Assembly (NCBI RefSeq): GCF_013488205.1
Contig: NZ_CP040908.1
Coordinates: forward strand, 3,102,001-3,166,000
Length of the DNA: 64,000 nt
DNA from: Empedobacter falsenii
GTDB lineage: Bacteria; Bacteroidota; Bacteroidia; Flavobacteriales; Weeksellaceae
Direction: 5' to 3'
Position numbers and translations under genes: made by a program. Below are positions 32,885 through 41,865 of this stretch, piece by piece. Under the pieces are notes generated by a model. That model did no database searches and was not told where the DNA came from. It saw nothing but the letters and a program-made list of their open reading frames with translations. Each line of letters starts with the position of its first letter. Position 1 is the first letter of the stretch.

Positions 32885-34060
32885 TTAAATTTTAGTTTTT
32901 TCTAATGCTTGCAAAATATCTTCGATAATATCTGCTTTATCTTCCAAGCCTACTGATAAACGGATAGAACCTGGCATAATTCCTAAATCTGCACGTTCTG
33001 CATCTGATAATTTTGCGTGAGTTGTAGTCGCTGGATGCGTTGCAATCGATCTTGAATCTCCTAAATTTGACGTATATAAAATCATTTCTAATGCATCAAT
33101 AAATTTGAAAGCACGCTCTTTTCCTCCTTTCACTTCAAATGTTACGATTCCACCACCGCCTTTCATTTGCTTTTTCGCCAACTCATATTGAGGATGCGAT
33201 GGTAAAAATGGATATTTTACATCTGCAATTTCAGGATGATTTTCCAAAGCTTCTGCCAACGCCAACGCATTTTCGCAATGACGATCCATACGAAGTGGCA
33301 ACGTTTCTAAACTTTTAGAAATTGTCCACGCATTAAAAGCAGACATCGCTGGACCTGTATGACGAATAAAAAACATCATTTCGTTGATTAATTCTTCATT
33401 CCCTACAACTACTCCACCCAAAACGCGACCTTGTCCGTCCATATATTTTGTTGCAGAATGAATAGATAAATCAAATCCAAATTGCAAAGGTTGTTGTAAA
33501 TATGGTGTTGCGAAACAATTGTCTATTGCAAAAATAACATGAGGATGTTTTTCTTTCAATTTTGCCAAAGCTTCTAAATCAAATAATTCTAATCCCGGAT
33601 TTGAAGGAGATTCTAAGAAAACAATTTTCGTATTTGGTTGAATTGCTTTTTCCCAATCTTCGATATTTGGCGTTTCTACATATGTATAGGTTACACCCCA
33701 ACGCGGAAACAATTGCGTAATTAATTGATGCGTAGAACCAAAAATTGCACGACTTGACACAATATGATCTCCACTTTTGATATACGATGCAAATGACGCA
33801 AAAACAGCCGCCATTCCCGATGCAAAAGCCAAACCAGCATCAGCTTTTTCTAACGCACAAACGCGATTAATAAACTCTGTTGTATTTGGATTTGCATAAC
33901 GCGAATAAACCATTCCTTGCTCTTCTTCCGCAAAAATTGCACGACCTTGTTCTGCACTATCAAAAATAAAACTTGATGTTAAATATAATGGAACCGAATG
34001 CTCGCGAGTAGCTGATCTTGGCGCTTGCTCACGAATTATCTTAGACTGATCTTTTTTCAT
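32885..34060 (-). CDS. metZ: Trans-sulfuration enzyme, O-succinylhomoserine sulfhydrylase type
   Basis: A 391-residue PLP enzyme of the Cys/Met metabolism family. It has YSRYANPNTTEFINRVCALE, the PLP-stacking FASGMAAVFASFASY, LESPSNPGLELFD, IDNCFATPYLQQP, the Schiff-base Lys in LSIHSATKYMDGQGRVLGG, and GDSRSIATHPATTTHA. The motifs fit MetZ (homocysteine from O-succinylhomoserine and sulfide) better than cystathionine gamma-lyase, but cystathionine gamma-synthase is possible. I take ATG 34060 rather than TTG 34069, because an exact -7 box (TAACTTTG, minus strand 34074-34067) overlaps the TTG. If that box is used, the mRNA would be almost leaderless. Confidence 0.88.
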   Translation of the reverse strand: MKKDQSKIIREQAPRSATREHSVPLYLTSSFIFDSAEQGRAIFAEEEQGMVYSRYANPNTTEFINRVCALEKADAGLAFASGMAAVFASFASYIKSGDHIVSSRAIFGSTHQLITQLFPRWGVTYTYVETPNIEDWEKAIQPNTKIVFLESPSNPGLELFDLEALAKLKEKHPHVIFAIDNCFATPYLQQPLQFGFDLSIHSATKYMDGQGRVLGGVVVGNEELINEMMFFIRHTGPAMSAFNAWTISKSLETLPLRMDRHCENALALAEALENHPEIADVKYPFLPSHPQYELAKKQMKGGGGIVTFEVKGGKERAFKFIDALEMILYTSNLGDSRSIATHPATTTHAKLSDAERADLGIMPGSIRLSVGLEDKADIIEDILQALEKTKI

Positions 34061-34228
34061 AAGAATCAAAGTTAACGATAGTTTTATTAAGCTAAAAGAG
34101 AATATTAAAGTTTTATTCCGAAAGTTTTTCTAATTTAACAGAACATCATACTTATCTAAATGATAAAATCCACTTAAAACAGAAAGAATTTATTTCAGCT
34201 AGATTTTATCAAAAATAGTATATAGAAA

Positions 34229-35116
34229 TTAATCCGTTCCTAAGAAAATAATAGACATTGAATTTGCTAAAACTCTATTATATGAGTTTATTTCCACATT
34301 TAAATTATATTGATACGTATCAACAGTAGAACCCGGAGTAACATTCTTAACTAAAGCAACAGTTTTAGAACCAGCCGTCATATATATAATATTCTTCATA
34401 CTCATATAAGTAATAAAATTAGGACCTGTAGCAGGATCTATAAATTCTTTCTGCGTATAAAAATTGGCATTTGTTAAGCCTGAAGTAGGAAACGTACTCG
34501 TATATGATTTTGCTAAACCAATAGCTAGCACTCTTACTGTGGTATCGCCACTTTTACGCCAAGGTTTTAAAATTGTATTAATATTAAACATATAGAAACC
34601 TGTATAAGGCGCTGTAAACTCTCCAGTTGTTGAATTGTAAGCATTTAAATTATCTGATACTTTGTTATCAAAAATAAATCTCCTTATGTTATTTCCTAAA
34701 TCTGAACTTACAAAAGAATTATCATTACCACTCGATTTCATGTTTGCTAAAGTTATTAACTTGTTTAGACTAACCTTAGTTATACTATTATCTAAATCAG
34801 ATTGATTTACAATCTGATTCCATTTTCCGTCATAAAAATAATACAACTCATTTGCTCTTACATCATCAGATGTATCATTTGTTGTTCCATTATTTCCATT
34901 AGATAAATTATACACTAATAAAGATTGCGCAGGATTTTTTACAGTTGTAGTATCGTTAATACCTGTTAATGATACTCTGGGAATCAATACACCTTTATTT
35001 GAACTATAAATATCAAGTACAGAACTTTTGTCAGGGTCTAGCGTATTAATACCAATTTGAGCACTTAATACATTACTAAGAACTATTATTCCTAAAAAGG
35101 ATAATACAAATTTCAT
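34229..35116 (-). CDS. Secreted protein with C1q-like C-terminal domain (295 aa)
   Basis: A signal peptide (MKFVLSFLGIIVLSNVLSAQ) is followed by the Bacteroidota surface-protein opening QIGINTLDPDKSSVLDI and GVLIPRVSLTGIND, then a short linker region with WNQIVNQSDLDNSI. The C-terminal 140 residues contain YNSTTGEFTAPYTGFYMFNINTIL, the strand pattern of C1q/TNF-like jelly rolls. Several beta strands follow to the end (SYNRVLANSMSIIFLGTD). It is a tandem paralogue of the neighbouring gene and follows it by 11 bp. It is probably surface-exposed and trimeric, with ligand unknown. Confidence 0.75.
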   Translation of the reverse strand: MKFVLSFLGIIVLSNVLSAQIGINTLDPDKSSVLDIYSSNKGVLIPRVSLTGINDTTTVKNPAQSLLVYNLSNGNNGTTNDTSDDVRANELYYFYDGKWNQIVNQSDLDNSITKVSLNKLITLANMKSSGNDNSFVSSDLGNNIRRFIFDNKVSDNLNAYNSTTGEFTAPYTGFYMFNINTILKPWRKSGDTTVRVLAIGLAKSYTSTFPTSGLTNANFYTQKEFIDPATGPNFITYMSMKNIIYMTAGSKTVALVKNVTPGSTVDTYQYNLNVEINSYNRVLANSMSIIFLGTD

Positions 35117-35127
35117 TTTACAAATAA

Positions 35128-36030
35128 TTATAGTGTTGGAAAATAAGTAATTGTCAAAGTGTTAGAATCATTTCTATTAATTCCATAAGGGGTTTCAATA
35201 TCAGCTGAATAACTGTTTCCACTTGTACCAGGAGTTATATAACGTGATAATACCATTATTTTCTCATTCTTATTCATGTAAATAACTCCAGTTACATGAA
35301 CACTCAATGGATCATCAACTGTAACAACTGGATTAAGAGGCTGATTCAAAAAAGCAAAAGTATTATTAAGATAAGTTGATGGTTCAACACCTGTAAATGG
35401 TTTACTAATTCCTAACCTTACAAAATTACTTGTCGGTTGCGCTTGATTACTTTTTAATAATGTATTTGCTTCTATTTGATAATAACCATTATAAGGCGCT
35501 GTGAAAGTAGAATTAGAAACATCATATGAATTTACTACTTTTTCGTAAACCTTATTTTTAAAATACATTTGACGAATATTATTAGTAGTAGTACCCAGAG
35601 CTGCACTTAAATAATCTGTATTATTATTAGATACTGATTTACTTATAAAACTTGCTATTAACAACAATTTAGGAACCCCTAATTTATCTACAGACTCTTC
35701 TAATTTGGATTGATTAATCAATAAATTCCAACTAGTTGTAGAGGCAGAATAATAATAAAAGTTGTTTGCATATACATCATCAGATGTTGTAGTTGTAGTA
35801 TTGTTATTACCATCCGTAAGATTGTAAACTAATAATCCATTTGCAGGATTAGAAATAGTAGTAAGATCTGACTTTCCTGTTAATTTTACTCGAGGTATAA
35901 GAAGTCCTTTATTCGAATCTTTCATTTCGAGAATTGCACTAGGATCAGGAGTAGAGGTATTTATACCAACTTGCGCGTAGCCAAAAGCATTAGCTACAAT
36001 TAACCCTAAGGTTAATGATATCTTTTTCAT
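35128..36030 (-). CDS. Secreted protein with C1q-like C-terminal domain (300 aa)
   Basis: A paralogue of the downstream gene, with signal peptide MKKISLTLGLIVANAFGYAQ. The same blocks follow: VGINTSTPDPSAILEMKDSNKGLLIPRVKLTGKSD, LLVYNLTDGNNNTTTTTSDD with a Thr run, YYYSASTTSWNLLINQSKLEESV, and the C1q-like VSNSTFTAPYNGYYQIEANTLL. Identity between the two is obvious in the N-terminal 120 residues and weaker later, so the N-terminus is the conserved part and the C-terminus diverges. It is the first gene of the pair. Confidence 0.77.
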   Translation of the reverse strand: MKKISLTLGLIVANAFGYAQVGINTSTPDPSAILEMKDSNKGLLIPRVKLTGKSDLTTISNPANGLLVYNLTDGNNNTTTTTSDDVYANNFYYYSASTTSWNLLINQSKLEESVDKLGVPKLLLIASFISKSVSNNNTDYLSAALGTTTNNIRQMYFKNKVYEKVVNSYDVSNSTFTAPYNGYYQIEANTLLKSNQAQPTSNFVRLGISKPFTGVEPSTYLNNTFAFLNQPLNPVVTVDDPLSVHVTGVIYMNKNEKIMVLSRYITPGTSGNSYSADIETPYGINRNDSNTLTITYFPTL

Positions 36031-36146
36031 TTGTTGATTAATTGGTTTGGTATCATTTAATTATCAACATTCAAACCAAAATCTTGAAATCTATCATGAA
36101 TAAAATCATATTAAAATTCTAACATTATGTATTGATATTTAATCTC

Positions 36147-36154
36147 TACCTTTG
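36147..36154 (+). promoter_or_regulatory. -7 box of the DEAD-box gene promoter
   Basis: TACCTTTG is an exact match to TAnnTTTG, 17 bp before the start codon. TTG lies only 12 nt upstream, so the -33 element is uncertain. Confidence 0.45.
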
Positions 36155-36171
36155 CAATCTTATATCAATTT

Positions 36172-37314
36172 ATGTCATTCGAAAATTTAGGATTATCACC
36201 ATATTTATCAAAAGCAATTACAAAACTTGGATTTTTAAAACCTTTTGAAATTCAGACCGAAACAATTCCATCTATTTTAAAAGGAAAAGATGTGATGGGA
36301 ATTGCGAAAACTGGTTCTGGAAAAACCTTGTGTTTTGTTGCGCCTTTGCTACAAAAAATTCAGCATCAATCGTACGAAAAATCTCGTAACATAAAAGCGT
36401 TAATTTTAGTTCCGACGCGTGAATTAGCAGTTCAAATTGAACAAACTTTTGAAGGATTACAAACTGCTTTACGTCGTGAAGTACAAACACAAGCGGTGTA
36501 TGGAGGAACTTCGATTAATCCGCAGATGAAAAATTTGTATGGTACAGAAATTTTGATTGCAACACCTGGTCGTTTATTGGATTTGATGGATCATAATGCT
36601 TTATCATTAGATCAATTGCAATATTTGGTGATTGACGAAGCAGACAAAATGTTTCAATTAGGATTTGGTGATGAAATGAACCGAATTTTGAAAAGTGTTC
36701 CGAAAAAGAAACAATCGATTCTTTTTTCTGCAACTTTGAATGATAAAATTGATGAAATAAAATCTACATTAAACATTGATCCAATTGTTGTTGAAATCAA
36801 AAAGCAAGAAATTGATTTGGAGCAAATCGAGCAAGTTGCTTACAAAGTTGATGCAGAAACAAAAGGTCCTTTTTTACGTTATTTAATCAAATCTGAAAAC
36901 TTAGAGCAAGTGTTGGTTTTTGTTTCTTCGACACGAACTGCTGATAATTTGGTTGAAAAATTAAAAAAGAATAAAATCTCTGCAATGGCGATTCATAGTA
37001 AGAAATCCCAAGGCGCGAGAATGGATAATTTGGAAGATTTTAAACTAGGTGATGTTAACGTTTTGGTTGCAACAGATTTGATTGGACGCGGTATTCATAT
37101 CGAAGGTTTACCAACTGTTATTAATTACGAATTACCTCGTTCGCCTTTAGATTATGTGCACAGAATTGGACGTACAGGTCGTGCAAATGCAAACGGAAAA
37201 GCAATTAGCTTGATTACAGAAGAAGATTTGCATCATTTCAAAATCATTCAGAAAAAAATGGGTAAAAAAGTTGATTTACTTCCAACTGATGAGGTGAATT
37301 TACACGGATACTAA
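36172..37314 (+). CDS. DEAD-box ATP-dependent RNA helicase (RhlE-like)
   Basis: 380 residues with the Q-motif region (FLKPFEIQTETIP) and motif I IAKTGSGKT. Motif Ia is LVPTRELAVQ, with TPGRLLD, motif II DEADKM, motif III SATL, motif V ATDLIGRGIHIEGLP and motif VI HRIGRTGRA. This is a core RecA-pair helicase that ends soon after the second domain. It lacks the long basic or Gly-rich tail seen in many Bacteroidota RhlE proteins, so it is a minimal form. It probably acts on ribosome assembly or mRNA decay. It is monocistronic. Confidence 0.94.
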   Translation: MSFENLGLSPYLSKAITKLGFLKPFEIQTETIPSILKGKDVMGIAKTGSGKTLCFVAPLLQKIQHQSYEKSRNIKALILVPTRELAVQIEQTFEGLQTALRREVQTQAVYGGTSINPQMKNLYGTEILIATPGRLLDLMDHNALSLDQLQYLVIDEADKMFQLGFGDEMNRILKSVPKKKQSILFSATLNDKIDEIKSTLNIDPIVVEIKKQEIDLEQIEQVAYKVDAETKGPFLRYLIKSENLEQVLVFVSSTRTADNLVEKLKKNKISAMAIHSKKSQGARMDNLEDFKLGDVNVLVATDLIGRGIHIEGLPTVINYELPRSPLDYVHRIGRTGRANANGKAISLITEEDLHHFKIIQKKMGKKVDLLPTDEVNLHGY

Positions 37315-37333
37315 AAAAATACGAAACTCGAAT

Positions 37334-37368
37334 TACGAAGTTAGAAACTCAACAACTCTAACTTCGTA
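37334..37368. terminator. Hairpin between DEAD-box gene and aspA
   Basis: A 12-bp perfect inverted repeat (tacgaagttaga at 37334-37345, tctaacttcgta at 37357-37368) with an 11-nt loop lies between two convergent genes. The flanks repeat variants of ctaacttc and aactcg, as in a dispersed repeat, and there is no clean T-run, so it could be a repeat as well as a terminator. Confidence 0.5.
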
Positions 37369-37385
37369 TTTCTAATTTCTAACTT

Positions 37386-38774
37386 CTATATATGCGGTCC
37401 AAGCATATTTTTAGGATCAAGGATTTCGTCCAAACGTTCTTTCGACAACAAACCATGATCTAAAACCAATTGATAAACACTTCCACCAGTCTCTAAAGCT
37501 TCTTTCGCTATTTTTGTACTTGCTTTATAACCAATATAAGGATTTAGCGCAGTCACAATTCCAATACTATTTTGAACTTCATTTTTCAAATGTTCAACAT
37601 TCGCTGTAATTCCATCTATACATTCAACACGTAGCGTATTCATCGCATTTGTTAAATATTGAATCGATTCCATAATCGAAAAACCAATAATCGGCTCCAT
37701 CACATTCAACTGTAATTGTCCAGCTTCTGCAGCCATTGTTATTGATAAATCATTTCCAATTACTTTAAAACAAACTTGATTGACAACTTCTGGAATTACC
37801 GGATTTACTTTCCCTGGCATAATCGAAGATCCCGGTTGTTTTGGAGGTAAATTAATCTCAAACAAACCTGTTCTCGGACCTGAAGTCAACAGACGTAAAT
37901 CATTACAAATTTTAGACAACTTCACACAAAGACGTTTCAGAGCTGAAGAATAATCCACAAACGAACTTGTATCCGAAGTTGCTTCCACTAAATTATCAGC
38001 CAACGAAACATCTTCATTCATAATTTCAGCAATTTTAGTTGTACACAATTGCGCATAACCCGGAACAGCGTTCAATCCAGTTCCAATTGCAGTTGCCCCC
38101 ATATTAATTACTAATAATTCAGCAGCAATTCGATTCAAATTATCAACTTCTTTATGCAACGTATTCGAAAATCCTTCAAACTCTTGACCAAGCGTCATTG
38201 GAACCGCATCTTGCAATTGCGTACGTCCCATTTTTATAACATTACCAAATTGTTTTCCTTTTTTATCAAACGCTTCATACAACGAAGTTAATGCATCAAT
38301 CAAAGGCTTATTCATATTAAATAATGCTAATTTCAAGGCAGATGGATACGCATCATTCGTAGATTGCGAAAGGTTGACATGATCATTTGGCGAACAAAAT
38401 TGATACTCACCTTTTTGTTTTCCTAAATGCTCCAAAGCAATATTTGCAATCACTTCATTGGCGTTCATATTTGTAGAAGTTCCTGCACCACCTTGTATCA
38501 TATCGATCGGAAATTGCTCTGTATATTTACCAGCAATTAATTCATTTGAAGCAAAAGAAATCGCATCAAATAATTCTTTCGATAAAATTCCTAATTCATG
38601 ATTAGCTTGTGCAGCCCCTAATTTCACAACACCAAGCGCCTTTACAAATTCGGGATAATGCGACAAATAATTATTGGAAATTTTGAAATTATTAATGGCG
38701 CGTTGCGTTTGCACACCATAATAAGCCGTTTCAGGAATTTGTAATTCTCCTAATAAATCAGACTCCGTTCTCAT
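37386..38774 (-). CDS. aspA: Aspartate ammonia-lyase
   Basis: Deaminates aspartate to fumarate. The 462-residue protein belongs to the fumarase/aspartase superfamily. It has YYGVQTQRAINNF at the start, QGGAGTSTNMNANEV, the catalytic loop PGSSIMPGKVNPVIPEVVNQV, and GYKASTKIAKEAL. The signature continues IPEVVNQVCFKVIGND, as in aspartases, rather than the TQCEAL of class II fumarases. That is why I call it AspA with good but not full certainty. It is monocistronic and divergent from the DUF5009 gene. Confidence 0.9.
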   Translation of the reverse strand: MRTESDLLGELQIPETAYYGVQTQRAINNFKISNNYLSHYPEFVKALGVVKLGAAQANHELGILSKELFDAISFASNELIAGKYTEQFPIDMIQGGAGTSTNMNANEVIANIALEHLGKQKGEYQFCSPNDHVNLSQSTNDAYPSALKLALFNMNKPLIDALTSLYEAFDKKGKQFGNVIKMGRTQLQDAVPMTLGQEFEGFSNTLHKEVDNLNRIAAELLVINMGATAIGTGLNAVPGYAQLCTTKIAEIMNEDVSLADNLVEATSDTSSFVDYSSALKRLCVKLSKICNDLRLLTSGPRTGLFEINLPPKQPGSSIMPGKVNPVIPEVVNQVCFKVIGNDLSITMAAEAGQLQLNVMEPIIGFSIMESIQYLTNAMNTLRVECIDGITANVEHLKNEVQNSIGIVTALNPYIGYKASTKIAKEALETGGSVYQLVLDHGLLSKERLDEILDPKNMLGPHI

Positions 38775-38840
38775 TTTATTTATTGTTTGTTATTGACAAT
38801 TAAAGGTAAGGAATAATCTAGTATCTTTTTGAAAAGCATT

Positions 38841-38872
38841 TTGTCAAAAAATTCAAAAAATCTATATCTTTA
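38841..38872 (+). promoter_or_regulatory. Predicted promoter of the DUF5009 gene
   Basis: TTG (38841-38843), 21 nt, then TATCTTTA (38865-38872), 7/8 to the -7 box, ending 19 bp before the ATG at 38892. Confidence 0.5.
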
Positions 38873-38891
38873 AAACATTAACACAAAAGAG

Positions 38892-40100
38892 ATGAAAGCA
38901 GCTCGTTATTATTCATTAGACGTTTTTCGTGGCGCAACTGTTGCGTTGATGATTTTGGTAAATAATCCAGGAAACTGGTCAGCTATGTTTGATCCTTTGG
39001 AACATGCAGATTGGCACGGATGCACACCAACAGATTTGGTTTTTCCATTCTTTTTGTTTGCTGTAGGAAATGCGATGGCTTTTGTGATTCCGAAATTGCA
39101 ACAACAGCCTCAACAGATTTTTTGGCAAAAAGTAATAAAACGAACAATTTTAATTTTCGGAATTGGATTATTCATCAATTGGTGGCCATTTTTCAAGTGG
39201 GATAATAATGAACTAATTTTCAAAGCATGGAAAGATTCAGAAGAAAGCGGAATCCGAATTATGGGCGTTTTACAACGAATTGCAATTGCTTATTTTTTCG
39301 CTTCGGTTATTGCTTTTTATTTTAAACAAAAACAAGTTTTATTGATAAGTTGTGCGATTCTTCTACTTTATTGGGTTTTAACTTTCGGACTTGGAACTTC
39401 TGATCCTTATTCGTTAGAAGGTTTTATCGGAACTAAAATCGATAATCAATTGCTTGGTTTAGCGCATATTTACAAAGGAGAAGGTGTTCCGTTTGATCCA
39501 GAAGGAATTTTCAGTACAATTTCTACCATTCCACAAGTTTTATTTGGGTATTTGGTTGGTGACTATATTCAGAAACAAGGAAATATCAATTGGTTGAATC
39601 GTCCGTTACCAAAAACAGACAATCCGCAATATAAAATGTTAGCTGGTTTATTTGTTTTAGGAACAATTGCGTTGACAATTGGTTACATTTGGCAATGGGA
39701 CTTTCCGTACAATAAAAAGATTTGGAGCAGCTCTTATGTTTTCAACACAACTGGTTTAGCAATTTTGACAATTGGCGCAATGATTTGGTTCATCGAAATT
39801 TTAGGAATCAAAAATGGTTTCATGAAATTCTTTGATGTTTTCGGAAAAAATCCTTTATTTATCTTTGTTTTGAGTGGATTATTACCTCGATTATTAGGTT
39901 TAATCAGAATTGAAGCTGGTTTAAACGACAAAGGAGAAGTCAAATTCATTTCACCATTGGGTTGGTTTTACGAAAACATTTGCGCAAAGATTCCTGGAAT
40001 TCCAGAAATTGGTTCATTTGTTTATTCGCTAATTTTCTTAGCCTTCTTTTGGTGGTTAGCTTATTTATTAGATAAAAAGAAGATTTATATTAAAGTTTAA
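38892..40100 (+). CDS. DUF5009 / heparan-alpha-glucosaminide N-acetyltransferase-like membrane protein
   Basis: A 402-residue inner-membrane protein with about 10 hydrophobic helices. The N-terminus RYYSLDVFRGATVALMILVNNPGNW, followed by LEHADWHGCTPTDLVFPFFLFAVGNAM, is the family signature, with the His in HADWHG. Relatives include lysosomal HGSNAT and bacterial NagX, which acetylate amino sugars across membranes. The substrate here is unknown; glucosamine-containing glycans are a reasonable guess. The next gene, a small lipoprotein, begins 10 bp later and may be co-transcribed. Confidence 0.87.
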   Translation: MKAARYYSLDVFRGATVALMILVNNPGNWSAMFDPLEHADWHGCTPTDLVFPFFLFAVGNAMAFVIPKLQQQPQQIFWQKVIKRTILIFGIGLFINWWPFFKWDNNELIFKAWKDSEESGIRIMGVLQRIAIAYFFASVIAFYFKQKQVLLISCAILLLYWVLTFGLGTSDPYSLEGFIGTKIDNQLLGLAHIYKGEGVPFDPEGIFSTISTIPQVLFGYLVGDYIQKQGNINWLNRPLPKTDNPQYKMLAGLFVLGTIALTIGYIWQWDFPYNKKIWSSSYVFNTTGLAILTIGAMIWFIEILGIKNGFMKFFDVFGKNPLFIFVLSGLLPRLLGLIRIEAGLNDKGEVKFISPLGWFYENICAKIPGIPEIGSFVYSLIFLAFFWWLAYLLDKKKIYIKV

Positions 40101-40110
40101 AATCTTAATT

Positions 40111-40677
40111 ATGAAGTATTTTATTATTGGATTATTAAGTCTTTTCTATTTTTTCTCTTGCAATGAACAAAAAGAAATCAATGATATTATTGCGTCTTTT
40201 CCTCCTAATTACGTAGATTATAATATTCCTCCTGAATGTCAAGAAAACAATGGGTATTATAATAAAGATTCTGAAATTGTTTTAATTAATGAGAACGAAT
40301 TTAATTCAATTATTAATCGTTTGAAAAAATTAAAATCTTCTAAAGAAATCAATGATTGTCCAAGTGATTTTAGCTTTTCCGTTGGAAAGGACAAATACTG
40401 TTCGTGCCTCTATGAAGAACGATTAATTTTTAAAAATGGACAATTACACGAAATTTCAGATACCTTATTATATGACATTAAATCTGCATTGACTTTTTAT
40501 AATTCCAGACCGAAAGAATATTTAAAATACGATAATTTAATTCAAAAGTTCGGATTGCCTAAAAATTATAAGTATCAACAAGCTGGTGAGACTCTTATAT
40601 CTTATGACCAAGATGGAAATAAAACAGTAGATTTTATTGATTTTAAAATGCGATTAGTTACTTTAAAAACAAAATAA
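40111..40677 (+). CDS. Putative lipoprotein, unknown function
   Basis: 188 residues with a lipoprotein signal (MKYFIIGLLSLFYFFSCNEQ), in which Cys17 would be the lipidated residue. The mature part has several Cys (PECQ, DCPSD, CSCLY), which could form disulfides in the periplasm. No domain is recognised. It is rich in Asn, Lys and Tyr, as in Bacteroidota lipoproteins with no assigned role. It probably forms an operon with the DUF5009 gene. Confidence 0.72.
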   Translation: MKYFIIGLLSLFYFFSCNEQKEINDIIASFPPNYVDYNIPPECQENNGYYNKDSEIVLINENEFNSIINRLKKLKSSKEINDCPSDFSFSVGKDKYCSCLYEERLIFKNGQLHEISDTLLYDIKSALTFYNSRPKEYLKYDNLIQKFGLPKNYKYQQAGETLISYDQDGNKTVDFIDFKMRLVTLKTK

Positions 40678-40707
40678 AAACAAACCACAATCAATCGTAT
40701 ATTCTAG

Positions 40708-41367
40708 CTAAACTTTCTTATAAACCGCATAAAACTGATAAAAATGTTGAATATTCTCAACATCAAAAATGATTTGTTTCCATTGGTTTAATTCCAAAAT
40801 CAATTGATTTTCGTGTTGAATAAACTTTCCAACAAAAATTTCATCATCATTCAAATACAAACCAAATTTATCATTGACCAAATGTAAATTTTCCACTTCC
40901 AAATGCTCAAAAAATAAAATAGACGATTCTTCTTCTGTAAAATCAATAGGAGAAGCGATACTCGAAGAATATTCTAACGCAATAAATTGATGTGAATTAT
41001 AAATTGGAAAATAGATTGAAGGATAATTTTCTAAGTTCGAAAACAACTCTTTTTTTGCTTGGATAACTTCTCGAGATAAAAAAGGAATCGCGCTCAAATT
41101 TTTAACATTTCGCAACATATCAGCTTCCTCGAAATAGTTATCAAAGTGTAATATTTCGTTAACTGTTAAGTTTTTTTCGATTAAATGACTTATCGGAATG
41201 CTAAAATATTTAGCAATTTGAGAAATTGTTTCAATTTTTGGTTCTGCACGTTTTTCTTCATAAGATGAAATATTTCCTCTACTAACTTCAAATAAGTCAG
41301 CAAAAGCCTGTTGAGTTAAGTTCTTAACCTGTCTTAATTTTTTTATATTTTCACCTATTTTTGTCAT
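40708..41367 (-). CDS. XRE-family transcriptional regulator
   Basis: 219 residues. The first 68 are a lambda-repressor-type HTH: IGENIKKLRQVKNLTQQAFADLFEVSRGNISSYEEKRAEP, then TISQIAKYFSIPISHL. The C-terminal 145 residues are acidic and may bind a signal; an S24 peptidase dyad is not visible. It is divergent from the chaperone-PspA-flotillin-ATPase series, with 93 bp between start codons. The dyad TTGCTAA-N5-TTAGCAA lies in that gap. It is a likely regulator of the island (inference from layout). Confidence 0.88.
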   Translation of the reverse strand: MTKIGENIKKLRQVKNLTQQAFADLFEVSRGNISSYEEKRAEPKIETISQIAKYFSIPISHLIEKNLTVNEILHFDNYFEEADMLRNVKNLSAIPFLSREVIQAKKELFSNLENYPSIYFPIYNSHQFIALEYSSSIASPIDFTEEESSILFFEHLEVENLHLVNDKFGLYLNDDEIFVGKFIQHENQLILELNQWKQIIFDVENIQHFYQFYAVYKKV

Positions 41368-41391
41368 TATTTAAAATTTTAACATTTTTAA

Positions 41392-41410
41392 TTGCTAATT
41401 ATTTTAGCAA
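41392..41410. promoter_or_regulatory. Perfect dyad, candidate XRE operator
   Basis: ttgctaa (41392-41398), 5-nt spacer, ttagcaa (41404-41410). Arms of 7 bp are perfect, centred between the two divergent genes. XRE repressors commonly bind such dyads. Confidence 0.5.
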
Positions 41411-41460
41411 GTTGTTTAATTTTATGGAAACAAATTACAAAAAACACGAATAACAACAAA

Positions 41461-41853
41461 ATGAATTATTTTTCGAAGATTGAAAATTTTATTCAAAACA
41501 TCAATTACACCATCAGTTACAAAGACGAAAAAGAAGGTGTTTTTATGATTGAAAATTTATTGGATGGTGTTCAAAATCTGATTGTAGGAATTGCACCACC
41601 TGTCATCATTTTCGAGTTGTATTTATTTACAATTACAAATGATAATCTGGAAATGCTAAAAGCGTTGTTGATGAAAAATCGCGATATCATTCATGGTGCT
41701 TTTGCAATAACAGAAGACGGAAACAAAGTTATTTATCGTTACACACTTCAAATTGCGAATCTTGATCAAAACGAATTTGAAGCAACGTTAAACTCTTTGA
41801 GTTTATTGATGAGCGAATATTCTGCTCAATTAATCGAATTTTCTAAACAATAA
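41461..41853 (+). CDS. YbjN / CesT-Tir-type chaperone-like protein
   Basis: From ATG 41461 the protein has 130 residues; the 23-residue upstream extension is not similar to the family and overlaps the putative operator. The fold pattern (KIENFIQNINYTISYKDEKEGVFMIEN, then FELYLFTITNDNLEMLKALLMKN, and QIANLDQNEFEATLNSL) resembles the YbjN/type III secretion chaperone superfamily. Such proteins are known to occur beside PspA. It is the first gene of the series and precedes pspA by 12 bp. A partner-binding role is inferred. Confidence 0.75.
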   Translation: MNYFSKIENFIQNINYTISYKDEKEGVFMIENLLDGVQNLIVGIAPPVIIFELYLFTITNDNLEMLKALLMKNRDIIHGAFAITEDGNKVIYRYTLQIANLDQNEFEATLNSLSLLMSEYSAQLIEFSKQ

Positions 41854-41865
41854 AACAATATCACT

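Noticed and set aside
34229-36030. Phage tail-fibre genes
   Set aside because: Both products have export signals and stand between housekeeping genes, with no phage genes nearby; the C-terminal phrase fits C1q-like surface proteins.
37386-38774. Class II fumarase instead of aspartase
   Set aside because: The signature loop continues IPEVVNQV, as in aspartases, not the TQCEAL of fumarases.
41392-41460. Upstream start at 41392 for the YbjN-like protein
   Set aside because: The extra 23 residues do not fit the family, and the segment overlaps the probable operator; the ATG at 41461 fits better.
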